NCBI GenBank assembly: GCA_944472135.2
Contig: OX235262.1
Location: 43,265,804 to 43,329,803 of the forward strand
Reading direction: 5' to 3'
DNA length: 64,000 nucleotides
Source: Trichobilharzia regenti
Lineage: Eukaryota > Platyhelminthes > Trematoda > Strigeidida > Schistosomatidae
Shown: positions 1 through 12,444 of the stretch, in pieces
How positions within the stretch are numbered: the first letter of the stretch is position 1
Layout of the letters: each line of letters opens with the position of its first letter
Made by a program: the position numbers and the translations under genes
The notes under the pieces: generated by a model
The model's input: only the letters and a program-made list of their open reading frames with translations
What the model was told of the DNA's origin: nothing
The model's database searches: none

Positions 1-890
1 CATCCCCAAGATTCATTCCAACCAACTGACTTACCAAGTCTCAAGTTCATTGCCTTCACAATGCCTAGTCTCCATCCTCCTCAAATCACTCATACACACA
101 CACACACACAGTGAAACTCAAGTCACTTCTTAAAAATACCCGTCCCAAAAGCCTAACGACACATCGACAATATCACCACAGTAACAAATTAACCAAAAAC
201 TCAATCCTCCTACAGTCATGTATTTCAAACGACAAACACAGTCCAGCCTGTCTCACGCTTACAACTGCTCGCATACGCGTAACCACCCCTAGCATCGCAA
301 TTCACCATCCTCCACACGAACATCTGAGTCAAGTTATATCAAACAGACACAAAACAAGCCAAACCACACCTCACAGTTAAGACAAATAACTAACCGCCAA
401 TTATATGCTTAACAAACACACCAACAACTCCATAAACACAACTCAACCAACGCCTACCACAAAAGCGCACTCAAGTCACTTCGTAAAACTATCCGTCTCA
501 CAAGGACACCTTCATTATATAACGAAAAGCCGTGTCCAATGAATCACAAACTCGAAGAAACAACAGCTGCACACCCACTCCTAAACACCCGTGACCTCTG
601 CTATCAAAATCTGCACCCACCTAACGCCATACATTCAAGACTACAACCACAGCTCACTCTCTTACACTCCCGCTCACCATCCCTAACACAACCGCTCGTA
701 CACACGCCCACTTTCTCGCATCCGATATCTCAACCTCACAGGTCAACACCTAGTGACAAGTTATACGAAAGACAAGATCTAAACAATAACGCAGCCCTAA
801 AATCACAGACTCTTTACGACACCTAACACCAACAACTAACACAACGACATCGAACAACAAATCAAAAGTCCCAAACAACTTCAAGTTCAA
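1..890. other. AC-rich HSP70 3' flank (no gene seen), repeated in each unit
   Basis: Strongly A/C-biased plus strand with a short (CA)n run at 94-110. Two short open frames (111-380, 539-826) are rich in Ser/Thr/His/Pro, as expected from composition alone, and have no start context, domain or signal that would support a gene. The same sequence recurs at 6585-7474 and 13169-14058. Confidence 0.6.
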
Positions 891-896
891 TCCAAA

Positions 897-902
897 TTTA
901 TT
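897..902 (-). terminator. HSP70 copy 1 polyadenylation signal
   Basis: AATAAA on the minus strand, 47 bases past the stop codon. It implies a short 3' UTR of roughly 60-80 bases. Confidence 0.7.
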
Positions 903-948
903 TCAATATACCATCAATATCAAAGTTATACACAAAATTATCCGCCTC

Positions 949-2886
949 TTAGTCAACCTCCTCGATTGTTGGTCCTTTCCCGCCACCGCTGCTGGCACCA
1001 CCTGCACCTGGAAAACCTTCAGGCATTCCACCCGGCATACCCCCACCACCTGCTGCCTGATACATCTTTGTGATTATTGGTGCACAAACACCCTCCAACT
1101 CCTTCTGGTGGTACTCATACTCATCCTTCTCTGCTTGTTGATTTTGGTCTAACCATTGAATCGTCTCTTCACACTTGCTCAATACCTTCTTACGGTCATC
1201 CTCAGGTATCTTGTCCTTCAACTCATCACCCTCCACTCGCTGCTTCATCGCGTACACATAACTCTCAAGTGAGTTCTTAGCAGCCACACGGTCTCTCTGC
1301 TTCTCATCCTCAGCCTTGAACTTCTCAGCTTCATTTACCATACGCTCAATATCGTCCTTAGACAAACGACCCTTATCATTTGTGATAGTTATCTTGTTCT
1401 GCTTACCAGTACTCTTGTCCGTAGCTGACACATTCAGAATACCATTAGCGTCGATGTCGAATGTCACCTCAATCTGAGGAACACCACGAGGAGCAGGCGG
1501 AATACCAGACAACTCGAATTTACCAAGCAAATTGTTGTCTTTCGTCAAAGCACGTTCTCCCTCGTACACTTGAATAAGCACACCTGGCTGGTTGTCCGAG
1601 TACGTCGTGAACGTCTGAGTCTGCTTCGTTGGGATCGTCGTGTTACGCTTAATCAATGCTGTCATAACACCACCAGCTGTCTCAAGACCCAGTGACAATG
1701 GCGCCACATCCAGCAACAACAAGTCTTGCACTGCCTCAGACTTATCACCACTCAGAATAGCCGCCTGCACAGCTGCACCATAAGCAACAGCCTCATCAGG
1801 ATTAATAGACTTGTTCAACTCCTTACCGTTGAAAAAGTCCTGAAGCATCTTCTGGATCTTAGGAATACGTGTTGAACCACCAACCAACACAATCTCATGG
1901 ATCTGAGCCTTGTCCAACTTAGAGTCTCTCAAAGCCTTCTCAACCGGCTCCAAAGTACCACGGAACAAATCTGCATTCAACTCCTCAAATCGAGCACGAG
2001 TGATTACTGTGTAGAAGTCAATACCATCACACAACGAATCAATCTCCAAGTTCGCCTGTGTACTTGAACTCAGTGTACGCTTAGCACGTTCACAAGCTGT
2101 TCTCAAACGACGAACTGCACGCTTATTGTCACTTATATCCTTCTTGTGCTTACGCTTGAACTCTTGCACAAAGTGATTCACCAAACGGTTGTCAAAGTCC
2201 TCACCTCCCAAGTGAGTGTCACCAGCAGTAGACTTCACCTCGAATATACCATCTTCAATTGTCAAGATAGACACATCAAAAGTACCACCACCCAAATCGA
2301 ATATCAACACATTACGCTCACCACCAACCTTCTTGTCCAGACCATACGCGATAGCAGCAGCAGTAGGCTCGTTGATGATTCTCAACACATTCAGACCAGC
2401 GATCGCACCCGCATCCTTAGTAGCTTGACGTTGACTGTCGTTGAAGTAGGCGGGAACTGTCACCACTGCATCAGTCACCGTTCTACCCAAATACGCTTCA
2501 GCCACTTCCTTCATCTTCGTCAACACCATCGATGAGATCTCCTCAGGGAAGAATGTCTTCGTCTCACCCTTGTATTCAACACGGATCTTAGGCTTACCAC
2601 CCTCATTAATAACGCCAAAGGGCCAGTGCTTCATATCACTCTGAACTGAAGAGTCATCAAATCGTCGACCGATCAGTCGCTTCGCGTCGAACACTGTGTT
2701 CGTTGGGTTGATCGCCACCTGGTTCTTAGCAGCATCACCAATCAAACGTTCAGTGTCTGTGAACGCAACATAACTCGGCGTCGTTCGGTTCCCTTGGTCG
2801 TTGGCAATGATCTCCACTTTCCCATGCTGGAAAACACCAACACATGAATACGTAGTACCAAGATCGATTCCAATTGCGTTCGGCAT
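949..2886 (-). CDS. HSP70: Cytosolic heat shock protein 70, copy 1
   Basis: ATP-dependent chaperone of the cytosol and nucleus. It is an uninterrupted 645-residue frame of normal family length, without introns, as is common for stress-inducible HSP70. The nucleotide-binding domain (about residues 1-382) shows the three HSP70 signatures: IDLGTTYS near residue 7, [14 protein letters not shown] near 197 and [12 protein letters not shown] near 334. A conserved linker with [13 protein letters not shown] follows, then the substrate-binding beta domain, a helical lid, a Gly/Met/Pro-rich tail and a terminal EEVD, the cytosolic co-chaperone docking motif. I start at the ATG at 2884-2886, giving [10 protein letters not shown]. 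The four in-frame codons before it begin with TTG, not ATG. A minus-strand TATA box and heat-shock elements lie about 70-105 bases upstream, and a poly(A) signal lies just past the stop. The call is firm. Confidence 0.97.
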   Translation of the reverse strand: MPNAIGIDLGTTYSCVGVFQHGKVEIIANDQGNRTTPSYVAFTDTERLIGDAAKNQVAINPTNTVFDAKRLIGRRFDDSSVQSDMKHWPFGVINEGGKPKIRVEYKGETKTFFPEEISSMVLTKMKEVAEAYLGRTVTDAVVTVPAYFNDSQRQATKDAGAIAGLNVLRIINEPTAAAIAYGLDKKVGGERNVLIFDLGGGTFDVSILTIEDGIFEVKSTAGDTHLGGEDFDNRLVNHFVQEFKRKHKKDISDNKRAVRRLRTACERAKRTLSSSTQANLEIDSLCDGIDFYTVITRARFEELNADLFRGTLEPVEKALRDSKLDKAQIHEIVLVGGSTRIPKIQKMLQDFFNGKELNKSINPDEAVAYGAAVQAAILSGDKSEAVQDLLLLDVAPLSLGLETAGGVMTALIKRNTTIPTKQTQTFTTYSDNQPGVLIQVYEGERALTKDNNLLGKFELSGIPPAPRGVPQIEVTFDIDANGILNVSATDKSTGKQNKITITNDKGRLSKDDIERMVNEAEKFKAEDEKQRDRVAAKNSLESYVYAMKQRVEGDELKDKIPEDDRKKVLSKCEETIQWLDQNQQAEKDEYEYHQKELEGVCAPIITKMYQAAGGGGMPGGMPEGFPGAGGASSGGGKGPTIEEVD

Positions 2887-2953
2887 GATCAAATACAAAT
2901 CAAATCAATAGGCACGCTGTTCAAACTAACCGTAAAAAACAACTACTCGCCTG

Positions 2954-3057
2954 TTTATAGGTCATACGCCATGGAACATTCTAGAATTTCCAGTGACCTT
3001 CACCTCATGTTGGAACAACCAATGGAATGCTGACAATCACATTCCAAACTGACCAAT
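2954..3057 (-). promoter_or_regulatory. HSP70 copy 1 promoter: TATA box, heat-shock elements, CCAAT boxes
   Basis: Read on the minus strand, CTATAAA (TATA at 2954-2959) lies about 70 bases before the ATG. Just upstream, at 2973-2991, is GGAACATTCTAGAATTTCC, four alternating GAA/TTC blocks around a perfect TTCTAGAA, a strong binding site for trimeric HSF1. Weaker blocks follow at 3012-3015, 3024-3027 and 3042-3045. Two CCAAT sequences on the plus strand (3019-3023, 3053-3057), inverted relative to the gene, are possible NF-Y sites. This layout is the classical inducible HSP70 promoter. Confidence 0.88.
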
Positions 3058-3059
3058 CA

Positions 3060-3950
3060 TATCAGGCTGCGTCGCTTTGATTGTTATAGAAGAACTGTGA
3101 ACAACAAACAGCAAATTAGAAGTCTCAACTGTGGGAGACACTACAACCCAGAATAATCCATACATTTCACAATGTCAGTGCATTGACTCCCGTCCTCACA
3201 GACACAAAGCCTATTCACAAACGTCACGCCATCTCCATTTTATCCACAGCCATTATCATTTGTGGTTTCATAAGATGGCTTCAGACACACAATCGGAAGT
3301 TTTATTTCGCCTACTGACAAAGAATGAGTAGTAAGAGAGCCTGAGTTAAATATTCAAACAATAAGGAACGAATTAGGCACCTAAACACTAGTTCATATAT
3401 CACTCAGAAAAATCCATACCTGTAGGAATCTCAGTGTGTTGATTCACAAACACACTACCACTCACCGTATTCACAAATACCGTGACATCTTCATGTAACC
3501 CTCAGTCACTGAGGCTTTTCAAAACTTCACATAAGAAGCTCTACTTGCGATACACAAGAGACTTAATAGCATAACACTCGTGCACAATCACAGAAGCATC
3601 CAGTTTTCTTTATATCAAATAGTGAGGGACTTATCATAGTGTTCACCTGTATCTAGGCAACAAATTGATTATGAGTCACAATCTTAGTTTCACCTGTATT
3701 GTCTTCGTCCTTCTATGCAGAAATCTACTCACTGTCATGCCTCGATTGATTGATAATCAATTTCGAATTCACCAACACTCCAGTAGCAATTTATATGAGT
3801 TCTGACAACGAAAAGTTAGATGCTTATTCTCTATCAGTGATACAACTCTATACATTCGTGTTATATCCAAAAGTGTATGATGAGAGATTAGTGAATTATT
3901 TTTAAGTCTCAGTCATTAGGTTGCATAGTATGCTATTCACATAACCTGAG
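3060..3950. other. HSP70 upstream spacer (no gene seen), repeated in each unit
   Basis: AT-rich spacer between the HSP70 promoter and the LINE remnant. It holds loosely repeated phrases (AATCCATAC and CACAATTCACA-like strings around 3155-3480) but no coding signal I can support. Recurs at 9644-10534 and 16228-17118. Confidence 0.5.
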
Positions 3951-3956
3951 GAGGCC

Positions 3957-5860
3957 ATGACTAGGGAAATTATCAACGAAGTGAATGGGACTCTAAAAGC
4001 TTACTATGTGGAGAGGTTGGAATGTTGGTCAGAGCACTTTGACGAACAGTCCAACTGCTCCACAAAAATCAACACAGTTACCTGGTGCCGTAATGACGAC
4101 AATATCCAAACTGATGTCTTACAACTGCACCATCCACACCAAGCTACCATGGACGGAGACATCGGTCCTCCAGCTGTGTTTCAGCCTGATAACATCCGAC
4201 TAACTGAGAAACTCTACTCGGACTCGTTTAGTTGTCTTTGTACTCATGTACAGGTATCATCTGAAGTGATGACCAAAAGTGGTACTAGTCAGGGATTCCC
4301 ACTGTCACCATTATTATCCAATTCAATCCTAGATTTAGCCAAGAATGTGGTCCTGAAGCAACTAACTGTTTCAAAGATAGACACGTTACCAGAGAAGAGT
4401 CTCGTTTATCTAGGGTATACCGATTGATAACACTGTTCTTTTCGCTAAATACGCTGATAAACCACACACAGTCATGCCATCAAATAATCAGTTTCATGGG
4501 TTGAACATTCATTACAGGTGACAAACACTACATATCTTAAAGAATAAGCTAAACTGAATGCACTCTACCAAAACAAAAGTAAAAATGACTTCATCCAGTC
4601 GAGACGGTGCTAAATTCTGTTATACAGACTGGTGAGATACAGACCCCGTTTTCACACACTGGCTGCTTTGCACACAGACCTTTGCAGAGATGTGCAGCAG
4701 TTCGATTTACCACACTCTATATAGCCAATAAAAGGCAAAACAGACAGGGAAAAGAGATTCAAAAGAACTACAATAAGCAGAAATGCATGAAGAAACACCA
4801 ATAACGGAAAAAGAATACGGTGTAATGGATATAGGAGGTCACAGAGAGTGAATGCATCTGCGCCATTGAGAACGATTGAGTCATACAAATAATTGTCTCC
4901 ACTCATTGCTTTGGTTCTTAGCATCCTAAGGACCCCAACCAAGAAGCCTACAACTCATGCAGACGATATATTCCTCTCTCCTAAGTGAAGACGTCGACAA
5001 AATCCAGAGTCTTCTGAACACCCTGATCAGAAAGCAACATTCGAATGTTTGACATGCGATCCTCTCCCTCTGTAAAATGTAAGATGATGGATGCTACAGG
5101 ACTGGAATGCATTGATACTCCTAGCTTAAAGATAGGCAGGAGAGGAGTGGTAGAGCGTGTCGCCCACTTCACTTATTTGGGAAGTTGCATCAGTCAGTGA
5201 CAGCGGGTTGATTCCTCACGAAATCTTACCACGGATACAGAAGGCTAGTTTCGCATATGCTAACTCACACCATCTCTCGCTTAGTAGACGTGATATCCGG
5301 TTAGCTGGCTGGCTGGCTGGCTATCGACCAAAGGGCGTGTGTACTGCTCAGCTCAGCTCAGCGCAGCAGATCGCTCTCCCCTCCTTTATGGCTGCCTGTC
5401 AGCGAGACATGTCCATTAGAAGTGGAAGATACGAAAAACCTGACTAGCTGTCTTTCATCATAGGTGCCTGCCTGCGTTCTATATCCCGTGTTCAGTGCTA
5501 TGATAAGGTGAACAGGTCTCATTCAGGTTAGGCCTCAGTCGAGTGACAGGTAGGTGGGAGGGGAAATCAATCAATCAATCGATCAAGCAGTCGACGAGGT
5601 TGTCAAGCAGCTGCATCGATTCAGATGGTTAGGACATGGGTTACGCATGCATGACTAGTCACTGGTCGCCTTCCTCGACCAACGGGAAATCTTAGCTGAC
5701 TGACATATGATGCATTAGGTTGGAAAAGAGTTAGCTAGTGCTGGGTGGTCAAGCCAAAACCGACATGGCTTCATCAGTCAATGGAATCCACAACACCTAG
5801 TTTAAGCCAGCCACGAAGGGAGGTGTAAACTGGCCTCCTGGTTTGGGTGCTTAAGATGGC
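3957..5860 (+). pseudogene. Degenerate non-LTR retrotransposon (Perere-like LINE) in unit 1
   Basis: A dead reverse transcriptase spread over several frames. The start (LTREIINEVNGTL-like, then ERLECWSEHFDEQ) and an RT block SGTSQGFPLSPLLSN (canonical SGVRQGCPLSPFLFN) lie in the 3957-4400 frame. A damaged catalytic region follows near 4400-4460. After an interruption come KIQSLLNTL near 4998, a VERVAHFTYLGSCIS block near 5145-5192, then RIQKA, RRDIRL and a GRYEKPD end (5218-5445). A VDEVV..LHRFRWLGHGLRM block follows near 5595-5650. This order is that of the RT C-terminal half in schistosome Perere/RTE-type LINEs. Stops and frameshifts rule out activity. The same wreck is in unit 2 and, in part, unit 3. 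Confidence 0.75.
4640..4945 (-). mobile_element. LINE 3' tail inserted inside the LINE remnant (unit 1)
   Basis: On the minus strand an NRSQWRRCIHSL block, the conserved last residues of this LINE family, is followed by an AT-rich 3' UTR. The segment splits the plus-strand RT remnant between its catalytic region and the following block. The same tail occurs at 32465-32720 on the plus strand, which supports a mobile origin. Recurs at 11224-11529. Confidence 0.55.
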
Positions 5861-5865
5861 CAACT

Positions 5866-6052
5866 CAACTTCCCAAATAAGTGAAGTGACCAACAATCTC
5901 TACTATTTCATTCCCTATCTCTAAGCTTGCAGCTGGTGTAGTCCAGTCCTGCAGCGTCACTCCAAATTTCACAGGAGCGAATCGCATGCCAAACATTCGA
6001 AGATTGCAGCTCAAGGTGATCAGAAGACTCTGCATTTGTCATCATCTTCATC
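5866..6052 (-). pseudogene. Inverted RT fragment of the same LINE family (unit 1)
   Basis: Reverse complement of a segment matching the unit's own 4990-5180 region at moderate identity: a QSLLITL-like start near 6030, MFGMRF near 5990, and VGHFTYLGS at its end near 5868-5890. It lies tail to tail with the plus-strand remnant and forms an imperfect inverted repeat with it. Recurs at 12450-12636. Confidence 0.6.
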
Positions 6053-6584
6053 TAGGTGGACGATAACATTCACACATTCTATCCTACGCCAACAAGATTA
6101 TTCCCCGGTAACAAGTCAATCACTAAGTCACTGAAATCAGTTAGTGTCAATCCCATTGGCACGTCTATGATGAATTTAACAGAAGTGGGGACATTAATGG
6201 TTGTCATCGCTTCAAGTGACAGCTCTCTCCAGCAGACTACCCTGTTTACTGAGACATACACTCTCGACACTCCCCTCACTGACAAACATTGCCATTGTAA
6301 CATTGTCATACCTTTCGGTCGACGGAGTCGAATGACCACTTCCCGTAAAAGAACATAGCAATTCTTGTACCCCAGAAAGCATGCCCACATTCCACAACAT
6401 GTCGAAGGGTGAAGATATTACCTTCCTGGCCTAAAGTCTGTATCGTATTCTTGTGGTTGTTTCGCTCAAGCCTCATTTAATACACGCATCAGTATTCAGT
6501 ATTCACAACTTCATATATCCCATATATGCCATTAGTCAAGCTAATACCCTTCCCACCACAACTCCACTCAACATTCCTAACCTA
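6053..6584. other. Unit tail, no gene seen
   Basis: Contains overlapping open frames on both strands (6056-6358 plus, 6079-6390 minus) with no recognisable domain, signal peptide or promoter. I treat them as chance. The final 160 bases are the part preserved in the diverged remnant at 26336. Confidence 0.45.
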
Positions 6585-7480
6585 CATCCCCAAGATTCAT
6601 TCCAACCAACTGACTTACCAAGTCTCAAGTTCATTGCCTTCACAATGCCTAGTCTCCATCCTCCTCAAATCACTCATACACACACACACACACAGTGAAA
6701 CTCAAGTCACTTCTTAAAAATACCCGTCCCAAAAGCCTAACGACACATCGACAATATCACCACAGTAACAAATTAACCAAAAACTCAATCCTCCTACAGT
6801 CATGTATTTCAAACGACAAACACAGTCCAGCCTGTCTCACGCTTACAACTGCTCGCATACGCGTAACCACCCCTAGCATCGCAATTCACCATCCTCCACA
6901 CGAACATCTGAGTCAAGTTATATCAAACAGACACAAAACAAGCCAAACCACACCTCACAGTTAAGACAAATAACTAACCGCCAATTATATGCTTAACAAA
7001 CACACCAACAACTCCATAAACACAACTCAACCAACGCCTACCACAAAAGCGCACTCAAGTCACTTCGTAAAACTATCCGTCTCACAAGGACACCTTCATT
7101 ATATAACGAAAAGCCGTGTCCAATGAATCACAAACTCGAAGAAACAACAGCTGCACACCCACTCCTAAACACCCGTGACCTCTGCTATCAAAATCTGCAC
7201 CCACCTAACGCCATACATTCAAGACTACAACCACAGCTCACTCTCTTACACTCCCGCTCACCATCCCTAACACAACCGCTCGTACACACGCCCACTTTCT
7301 CGCATCCGATATCTCAACCTCACAGGTCAACACCTAGTGACAAGTTATACGAAAGACAAGATCTAAACAATAACGCAGCCCTAAAATCACAGACTCTTTA
7401 CGACACCTAACACCAACAACTAACACAACGACATCGAACAACAAATCAAAAGTCCCAAACAACTTCAAGTTCAATCCAAA

Positions 7481-7486
7481 TTTATT
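7481..7486 (-). terminator. HSP70 copy 2 polyadenylation signal
   Basis: AATAAA on the minus strand at the same distance past the stop as in the first copy. Confidence 0.7.
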
Positions 7487-7532
7487 TCAATATACCATCA
7501 ATATCAAAGTTATACACAAAATTATCCGCCTC

Positions 7533-9470
7533 TTAGTCAACCTCCTCGATTGTTGGTCCTTTCCCGCCACCGCTGCTGGCACCACCTGCACCTGGAAAAC
7601 CTTCAGGCATTCCACCCGGCATACCCCCACCACCTGCTGCCTGATACATCTTTGTGATTATTGGTGCACAAACACCCTCCAACTCCTTCTGGTGGTACTC
7701 ATACTCATCCTTCTCTGCTTGTTGATTTTGGTCTAACCATTGAATCGTCTCTTCACACTTGCTCAATACCTTCTTACGGTCATCCTCAGGTATCTTGTCC
7801 TTCAACTCATCACCCTCCACTCGCTGCTTCATCGCGTACACATAACTCTCAAGTGAGTTCTTAGCAGCCACACGGTCTCTCTGCTTCTCATCCTCAGCCT
7901 TGAACTTCTCAGCTTCATTTACCATACGCTCAATATCGTCCTTAGACAAACGACCCTTATCATTTGTGATAGTTATCTTGTTCTGCTTACCAGTACTCTT
8001 GTCCGTAGCTGACACATTCAGAATACCATTAGCGTCGATGTCGAATGTCACCTCAATCTGAGGAACACCACGAGGAGCAGGCGGAATACCAGACAACTCG
8101 AATTTACCAAGCAAATTGTTGTCTTTCGTCAAAGCACGTTCTCCCTCGTACACTTGAATAAGCACACCTGGCTGGTTGTCCGAGTACGTCGTGAACGTCT
8201 GAGTCTGCTTCGTTGGGATCGTCGTGTTACGCTTAATCAATGCTGTCATAACACCACCAGCTGTCTCAAGACCCAGTGACAATGGCGCCACATCCAGCAA
8301 CAACAAGTCTTGCACTGCCTCAGACTTATCACCACTCAGAATAGCCGCCTGCACAGCTGCACCATAAGCAACAGCCTCATCAGGATTAATAGACTTGTTC
8401 AACTCCTTACCGTTGAAAAAGTCCTGAAGCATCTTCTGGATCTTAGGAATACGTGTTGAACCACCAACCAACACAATCTCATGGATCTGAGCCTTGTCCA
8501 ACTTAGAGTCTCTCAAAGCCTTCTCAACCGGCTCCAAAGTACCACGGAACAAATCTGCATTCAACTCCTCAAATCGAGCACGAGTGATTACTGTGTAGAA
8601 GTCAATACCATCACACAACGAATCAATCTCCAAGTTCGCCTGTGTACTTGAACTCAGTGTACGCTTAGCACGTTCACAAGCTGTTCTCAAACGACGAACT
8701 GCACGCTTATTGTCACTTATATCCTTCTTGTGCTTACGCTTGAACTCTTGCACAAAGTGATTCACCAAACGGTTGTCAAAGTCCTCACCTCCCAAGTGAG
8801 TGTCACCAGCAGTAGACTTCACCTCGAATATACCATCTTCAATTGTCAAGATAGACACATCAAAAGTACCACCACCCAAATCGAATATCAACACATTACG
8901 CTCACCACCAACCTTCTTGTCCAGACCATACGCGATAGCAGCAGCAGTAGGCTCGTTGATGATTCTCAACACATTCAGACCAGCGATCGCACCCGCATCC
9001 TTAGTAGCTTGACGTTGACTGTCGTTGAAGTAGGCGGGAACTGTCACCACTGCATCAGTCACCGTTCTACCCAAATACGCTTCAGCCACTTCCTTCATCT
9101 TCGTCAACACCATCGATGAGATCTCCTCAGGGAAGAATGTCTTCGTCTCACCCTTGTATTCAACACGGATCTTAGGCTTACCACCCTCATTAATAACGCC
9201 AAAGGGCCAGTGCTTCATATCACTCTGAACTGAAGAGTCATCAAATCGTCGACCGATCAGTCGCTTCGCGTCGAACACTGTGTTCGTTGGGTTGATCGCC
9301 ACCTGGTTCTTAGCAGCATCACCAATCAAACGTTCAGTGTCTGTGAACGCAACATAACTCGGCGTCGTTCGGTTCCCTTGGTCGTTGGCAATGATCTCCA
9401 CTTTCCCATGCTGGAAAACACCAACACATGAATACGTAGTACCAAGATCGATTCCAATTGCGTTCGGCAT
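7533..9470 (-). CDS. HSP70: Cytosolic heat shock protein 70, copy 2
   Basis: Same 645-residue protein as the copy at 949-2886, with no amino-acid difference, ending in the cytosolic EEVD motif. It has its own full promoter (TATA box at 9538-9543, heat-shock element at 9557-9575) and poly(A) signal (7481-7486), so each gene in the array should be independently transcribed and heat inducible rather than part of a readthrough unit. All ATPase motifs and the lid are intact. Because coding and flanking DNA are equally identical between copies, the array probably acts by gene dosage, not by functional divergence. Confidence 0.97.
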   Translation of the reverse strand: MPNAIGIDLGTTYSCVGVFQHGKVEIIANDQGNRTTPSYVAFTDTERLIGDAAKNQVAINPTNTVFDAKRLIGRRFDDSSVQSDMKHWPFGVINEGGKPKIRVEYKGETKTFFPEEISSMVLTKMKEVAEAYLGRTVTDAVVTVPAYFNDSQRQATKDAGAIAGLNVLRIINEPTAAAIAYGLDKKVGGERNVLIFDLGGGTFDVSILTIEDGIFEVKSTAGDTHLGGEDFDNRLVNHFVQEFKRKHKKDISDNKRAVRRLRTACERAKRTLSSSTQANLEIDSLCDGIDFYTVITRARFEELNADLFRGTLEPVEKALRDSKLDKAQIHEIVLVGGSTRIPKIQKMLQDFFNGKELNKSINPDEAVAYGAAVQAAILSGDKSEAVQDLLLLDVAPLSLGLETAGGVMTALIKRNTTIPTKQTQTFTTYSDNQPGVLIQVYEGERALTKDNNLLGKFELSGIPPAPRGVPQIEVTFDIDANGILNVSATDKSTGKQNKITITNDKGRLSKDDIERMVNEAEKFKAEDEKQRDRVAAKNSLESYVYAMKQRVEGDELKDKIPEDDRKKVLSKCEETIQWLDQNQQAEKDEYEYHQKELEGVCAPIITKMYQAAGGGGMPGGMPEGFPGAGGASSGGGKGPTIEEVD

Positions 9471-9537
9471 GATCAAATACAAATCAAATCAATAGGCACG
9501 CTGTTCAAACTAACCGTAAAAAACAACTACTCGCCTG

Positions 9538-9641
9538 TTTATAGGTCATACGCCATGGAACATTCTAGAATTTCCAGTGACCTTCACCTCATGTTGGAAC
9601 AACCAATGGAATGCTGACAATCACATTCCAAACTGACCAAT
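9538..9641 (-). promoter_or_regulatory. HSP70 copy 2 promoter: TATA box and heat-shock elements
   Basis: Same architecture and sequence as the first gene's promoter: TATA at 9538-9543, the four-block heat-shock element at 9557-9575, weaker GAA/TTC blocks and two inverted CCAAT boxes up to 9641. Confidence 0.88.
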
Positions 9642-10540
9642 CATATCAGGCTGCGTCGCTTTGATTGTTATAGAAGAACTGTGAACAACAAACAGCAAAT
9701 TAGAAGTCTCAACTGTGGGAGACACTACAACCCAGAATAATCCATACATTTCACAATGTCAGTGCATTGACTCCCGTCCTCACAGACACAAAGCCTATTC
9801 ACAAACGTCACGCCATCTCCATTTTATCCACAGCCATTATCATTTGTGGTTTCATAAGATGGCTTCAGACACACAATCGGAAGTTTTATTTCGCCTACTG
9901 ACAAAGAATGAGTAGTAAGAGAGCCTGAGTTAAATATTCAAACAATAAGGAACGAATTAGGCACCTAAACACTAGTTCATATATCACTCAGAAAAATCCA
10001 TACCTGTAGGAATCTCAGTGTGTTGATTCACAAACACACTACCACTCACCGTATTCACAAATACCGTGACATCTTCATGTAACCCTCAGTCACTGAGGCT
10101 TTTCAAAACTTCACATAAGAAGCTCTACTTGCGATACACAAGAGACTTAATAGCATAACACTCGTGCACAATCACAGAAGCATCCAGTTTTCTTTATATC
10201 AAATAGTGAGGGACTTATCATAGTGTTCACCTGTATCTAGGCAACAAATTGATTATGAGTCACAATCTTAGTTTCACCTGTATTGTCTTCGTCCTTCTAT
10301 GCAGAAATCTACTCACTGTCATGCCTCGATTGATTGATAATCAATTTCGAATTCACCAACACTCCAGTAGCAATTTATATGAGTTCTGACAACGAAAAGT
10401 TAGATGCTTATTCTCTATCAGTGATACAACTCTATACATTCGTGTTATATCCAAAAGTGTATGATGAGAGATTAGTGAATTATTTTTAAGTCTCAGTCAT
10501 TAGGTTGCATAGTATGCTATTCACATAACCTGAGGAGGCC

Positions 10541-12444
10541 ATGACTAGGGAAATTATCAACGAAGTGAATGGGACTCTAAAAGCTTACTATGTGGAGAGG
10601 TTGGAATGTTGGTCAGAGCACTTTGACGAACAGTCCAACTGCTCCACAAAAATCAACACAGTTACCTGGTGCCGTAATGACGACAATATCCAAACTGATG
10701 TCTTACAACTGCACCATCCACACCAAGCTACCATGGACGGAGACATCGGTCCTCCAGCTGTGTTTCAGCCTGATAACATCCGACTAACTGAGAAACTCTA
10801 CTCGGACTCGTTTAGTTGTCTTTGTACTCATGTACAGGTATCATCTGAAGTGATGACCAAAAGTGGTACTAGTCAGGGATTCCCACTGTCACCATTATTA
10901 TCCAATTCAATCCTAGATTTAGCCAAGAATGTGGTCCTGAAGCAACTAACTGTTTCAAAGATAGACACGTTACCAGAGAAGAGTCTCGTTTATCTAGGGT
11001 ATACCGATTGATAACACTGTTCTTTTCGCTAAATACGCTGATAAACCACACACAGTCATGCCATCAAATAATCAGTTTCATGGGTTGAACATTCATTACA
11101 GGTGACAAACACTACATATCTTAAAGAATAAGCTAAACTGAATGCACTCTACCAAAACAAAAGTAAAAATGACTTCATCCAGTCGAGACGGTGCTAAATT
11201 CTGTTATACAGACTGGTGAGATACAGACCCCGTTTTCACACACTGGCTGCTTTGCACACAGACCTTTGCAGAGATGTGCAGCAGTTCGATTTACCACACT
11301 CTATATAGCCAATAAAAGGCAAAACAGACAGGGAAAAGAGATTCAAAAGAACTACAATAAGCAGAAATGCATGAAGAAACACCAATAACGGAAAAAGAAT
11401 ACGGTGTAATGGATATAGGAGGTCACAGAGAGTGAATGCATCTGCGCCATTGAGAACGATTGAGTCATACAAATAATTGTCTCCACTCATTGCTTTGGTT
11501 CTTAGCATCCTAAGGACCCCAACCAAGAAGCCTACAACTCATGCAGACGATATATTCCTCTCTCCTAAGTGAAGACGTCGACAAAATCCAGAGTCTTCTG
11601 AACACCCTGATCAGAAAGCAACATTCGAATGTTTGACATGCGATCCTCTCCCTCTGTAAAATGTAAGATGATGGATGCTACAGGACTGGAATGCATTGAT
11701 ACTCCTAGCTTAAAGATAGGCAGGAGAGGAGTGGTAGAGCGTGTCGCCCACTTCACTTATTTGGGAAGTTGCATCAGTCAGTGACAGCGGGTTGATTCCT
11801 CACGAAATCTTACCACGGATACAGAAGGCTAGTTTCGCATATGCTAACTCACACCATCTCTCGCTTAGTAGACGTGATATCCGGTTAGCTGGCTGGCTGG
11901 CTGGCTATCGACCAAAGGGCGTGTGTACTGCTCAGCTCAGCTCAGCGCAGCAGATCGCTCTCCCCTCCTTTATGGCTGCCTGTCAGCGAGACATGTCCAT
12001 TAGAAGTGGAAGATACGAAAAACCTGACTAGCTGTCTTTCATCATAGGTGCCTGCCTGCGTTCTATATCCCGTGTTCAGTGCTATGATAAGGTGAACAGG
12101 TCTCATTCAGGTTAGGCCTCAGTCGAGTGACAGGTAGGTGGGAGGGGAAATCAATCAATCAATCGATCAAGCAGTCGACGAGGTTGTCAAGCAGCTGCAT
12201 CGATTCAGATGGTTAGGACATGGGTTACGCATGCATGACTAGTCACTGGTCGCCTTCCTCGACCAACGGGAAATCTTAGCTGACTGACATATGATGCATT
12301 AGGTTGGAAAAGAGTTAGCTAGTGCTGGGTGGTCAAGCCAAAACCGACATGGCTTCATCAGTCAATGGAATCCACAACACCTAGTTTAAGCCAGCCACGA
12401 AGGGAGGTGTAAACTGGCCTCCTGGTTTGGGTGCTTAAGATGGC
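10541..12444 (+). pseudogene. Degenerate LINE remnant in unit 2
   Basis: Identical to the wreck in unit 1, with the same stops, frameshifts and inserted minus-strand LINE tail (11224-11529). The inverted RT fragment follows at 12450-12636. Because it is dead sequence, its perfect conservation measures how recently the units were duplicated or homogenised. Confidence 0.75.

Larger units (their letters stand above)
1..6584. repeat. HSP70 tandem array, unit 1 (6584-bp period)
   Basis: One complete period of a head-to-tail array. Every landmark (HSP70, its promoter, the LINE remnant, the short CA run) recurs exactly 6584 bases further on. The phase is arbitrary because the window opens inside the array, so more copies may lie to the left. 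Order in the unit: AC-rich 3' flank, poly(A) signal, HSP70 (minus), promoter, about 0.9 kb without a gene, degenerate LINE (plus), a minus-strand fragment of the same LINE family, and about 0.5 kb without a gene. By eye I found no base difference from unit 2, including the length of the CA run. That suggests very recent duplication, homogenisation, or an assembly artefact. Confidence 0.95.

Noticed and set aside
2146..2535. 129-codon open frame antisense to HSP70 (also 1077-1280, 2216-2428 and the equivalents in the other units)
   Set aside because: These are shadows of the highly biased HSP70 codons on the other strand. They have no domain, start context or promoter, and they repeat only because the gene does.
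2887..2898. HSP70 start four codons upstream, giving MYLI before MPNAIG
   Set aside because: The upstream codon is TTG, not ATG, and HSP70 proteins of this class begin at [10 protein letters not shown].
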